A stretch of 6,013 nucleotides of DNA from positions 1 through 6,013 of the forward strand of contig NZ_PIZH01000111.1 of assembly GCF_002835825.1 (NCBI RefSeq), given 5' to 3'. A model generated the notes under the pieces. It searched no databases. It was not told the DNA's origin and was given only the letters and a program-made list of their open reading frames with translations. A program made the position numbers and the translations under genes. How positions within the stretch are numbered: the first letter of the stretch is position 1; each line of letters begins with the position of its first letter. Below are positions 4,811-6,013 of this stretch, one piece after another. The stretch is from Methanoregula sp. (GTDB taxonomy: Archaea; Halobacteriota; Methanomicrobia; Methanomicrobiales; Methanospirillaceae).

Positions 4811-6013
4811 ATGCTGATTCAGGATATGGAACGTTCCGTTATCTCCCGGATGAAAAAGAGGCCCCGGCTCCTGGCATTCACCATTCTTTGCCTTGCCCTT
4901 GCGATCCTGGCGCTGAACGGTCTCGGGTTCTCTCTTGGGAAACCCGGGATCCTCCCCCACCTCCTGTATATCCCCATCATCCTCATGGCGTACTTCTTCC
5001 CCCGCCGCGGTATCCTCTTCTCCTGTGCCCTTTCGCTCACCTATCTCTCCCTGGTACTCTGGTCCGAACCGGTTGCCATGCACATGGTCCCCCTCGCGGC
5101 AGGACAGGTCGTCCTGTTTGTCCTCGTCGCCGCTGTCGTCTCGCTGCTCACCCTCCGGCTCAACGAAAACGAGGAGAAATACCGGGGCGTTATCGAGCGC
5201 AGTTCAGATATCATCCTGCTCACGGACACAAATGGAAAGGCCACCTTCATCTCCCCCTCCGTGAACAGGTTGCTTGGGATCGGTGCAGACGATGTCGTGG
5301 GAAAAGGACCCGCGGACTTCGTCCATCCCGATGATATGGATGAAGTACAGCAGAACCTGGAGATCCTGAAAAATGGGGCTCCGTTCATGGATTTCACGGT
5401 ACGGATCCGGAAAAAGGACGGCGAGTACATCTTCATCAATTTCCACGGAACGCGTTTCTTCGAGAACGGGGAATTTGCCGGCATGCAGATCATGGGGAGG
5501 GACATCACAGAAAAGATGGTTGAGGCTGACAACTACCGCAGGGCAAACCTCCGCCTGGCAATGATCATCGACCTCCTTCCGGACCCGACAATGGCAATCG
5601 ACAGGACCGGATCGGTTGTTGCCTGGAACCGTGCCATGGAGGGGCTGAGCGGTCTTCCGGCATCCTCGGTTATGGGACAGGACGAGGACATCTACACCAG
5701 CTGGATCCAGGACAGCTATCGCCCCTCGCTGATCCACTCCGTCCTTCACCAGGAAAAAGACGCGATAGCGGGGACCTACCCGCGTGCCCATTTCGAGGGC
5801 AACACGGTACGGACCGAGACCGAGATCACCCGGACCGATGGCCAGTCGTTCTCGCTCTGGATCATGGCAACACCGATCCTTGGCGAAGACGGGGCGTTTA
5901 CCGGGGGTATCGTATCGCTTAGGGATGTTACCCACCAGCAGAAGAACGGGCGGGCCCCCAGGAACAACCGGCCGTACCTCAACCGGACCAGCAGCACCCA
6001 CCCGCAACCCCTT
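4811..6013 (+). CDS. membrane PAS-domain sensor protein, N-terminal part (3' end beyond window)
   Basis: Probably the sensory half of a histidine kinase; the 401 codons present end at the window edge with no stop. After a basic start come four predicted membrane helices: about 20-39, 49-64 (LLYIPIILMAYFFPRRG follows the H/LYIPI pattern common in archaeal sensors), 66-84 and 94-115. PAS domain 1 spans about 122-235 (EEKYRGVIERSSDIILLTD, FVHPDDMDEV, closing IMGRDITEK). PAS domain 2 spans about 245-376 (IIDLLPDPTMAIDRTGSVVAWN, then TRTDGQSFSLWIMATPI and closing SLRDVTHQQ). No kinase core is seen yet. The last about 25 residues are rich in N, R, P, S and T, resembling a linker. ATG 4811 is the first start after the TATA box; ATG 4826 and ATG 4850 are in-frame alternatives, and none has a good Shine-Dalgarno sequence. 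A kinase output domain downstream is expected but not shown. Confidence 0.85.
   Translation, partial: MLIQDMERSVISRMKKRPRLLAFTILCLALAILALNGLGFSLGKPGILPHLLYIPIILMAYFFPRRGILFSCALSLTYLSLVLWSEPVAMHMVPLAAGQVVLFVLVAAVVSLLTLRLNENEEKYRGVIERSSDIILLTDTNGKATFISPSVNRLLGIGADDVVGKGPADFVHPDDMDEVQQNLEILKNGAPFMDFTVRIRKKDGEYIFINFHGTRFFENGEFAGMQIMGRDITEKMVEADNYRRANLRLAMIIDLLPDPTMAIDRTGSVVAWNRAMEGLSGLPASSVMGQDEDIYTSWIQDSYRPSLIHSVLHQEKDAIAGTYPRAHFEGNTVRTETEITRTDGQSFSLWIMATPILGEDGAFTGGIVSLRDVTHQQKNGRAPRNNRPYLNRTSSTHPQPL

Noticed and set aside
5204..6007. 267-codon open frame antisense to the PAS sensor
   Set aside because: High GC at codon positions explains the open frame; the + strand holds two clear PAS domains.
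1..6013. CRISPR array, integrase or attachment site
   Set aside because: No regularly spaced direct repeats and no integrase or tRNA gene were seen.

Overview
The window looks like a chromosomal stretch of a methanogenic archaeon, most likely of the Methanomicrobiales (Methanoregula/Methanosphaerula-like). The basis is inference. Base composition is moderately GC-rich, promoter candidates are archaeal TATA boxes rather than -10/-35 pairs, and the sensor-kinase architecture (family 3 solute-binding domain, membrane helix, EEEL(R) coiled coil, ATPase domain; and a 4-TM plus tandem PAS protein) is typical of that group. No taxonomic marker gene is present.

Layout from left to right. Positions 1-361 hold no convincing gene except the signal-peptide coding part of the next one. 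They contain a striking 22-base-pair inverted repeat (74-94/95 with 183-205) closing a loop of about 87 nt. It is flanked by TATA-like and T-rich tracts, so it is a good candidate for an undescribed structured RNA or mobile palindrome. Next, on +, is a prokaryotic Cys-loop (pentameric ligand-gated) ion channel homologue (362-1282, coding probably beginning further upstream). Convergent to it, 20 bp away, is a RimJ/RimL-type GNAT acetyltransferase on - (1303-1866). A 140-bp divergent intergenic region with a 10-bp inverted repeat separates it from a class I SAM-dependent methyltransferase on + (2007-2639).

After about 200-260 bp of leader with its own TATA box comes a membrane sensor (2899-4659). 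It has an extracytoplasmic solute-binding domain fused to a cytoplasmic histidine-kinase ATPase domain whose expected phospho-acceptor histidine is a glutamate. Downstream, after the clearest promoter of the window (TATATAAT near 4723-4730), a 4-TM protein with two PAS domains begins (4811) and runs off the end of the window.

Functionally the window is dominated by surface sensing: a ligand-gated channel homologue, a solute-binding sensor with a degenerate kinase core, and a PAS sensor. No response regulator is visible. The GNAT and methyltransferase genes have no substrate that can be read from sequence. The items most worth following up are the palindromic element at 74-205, the histidine-less sensor kinase, and the archaeal pentameric channel with its missing canonical start codon.
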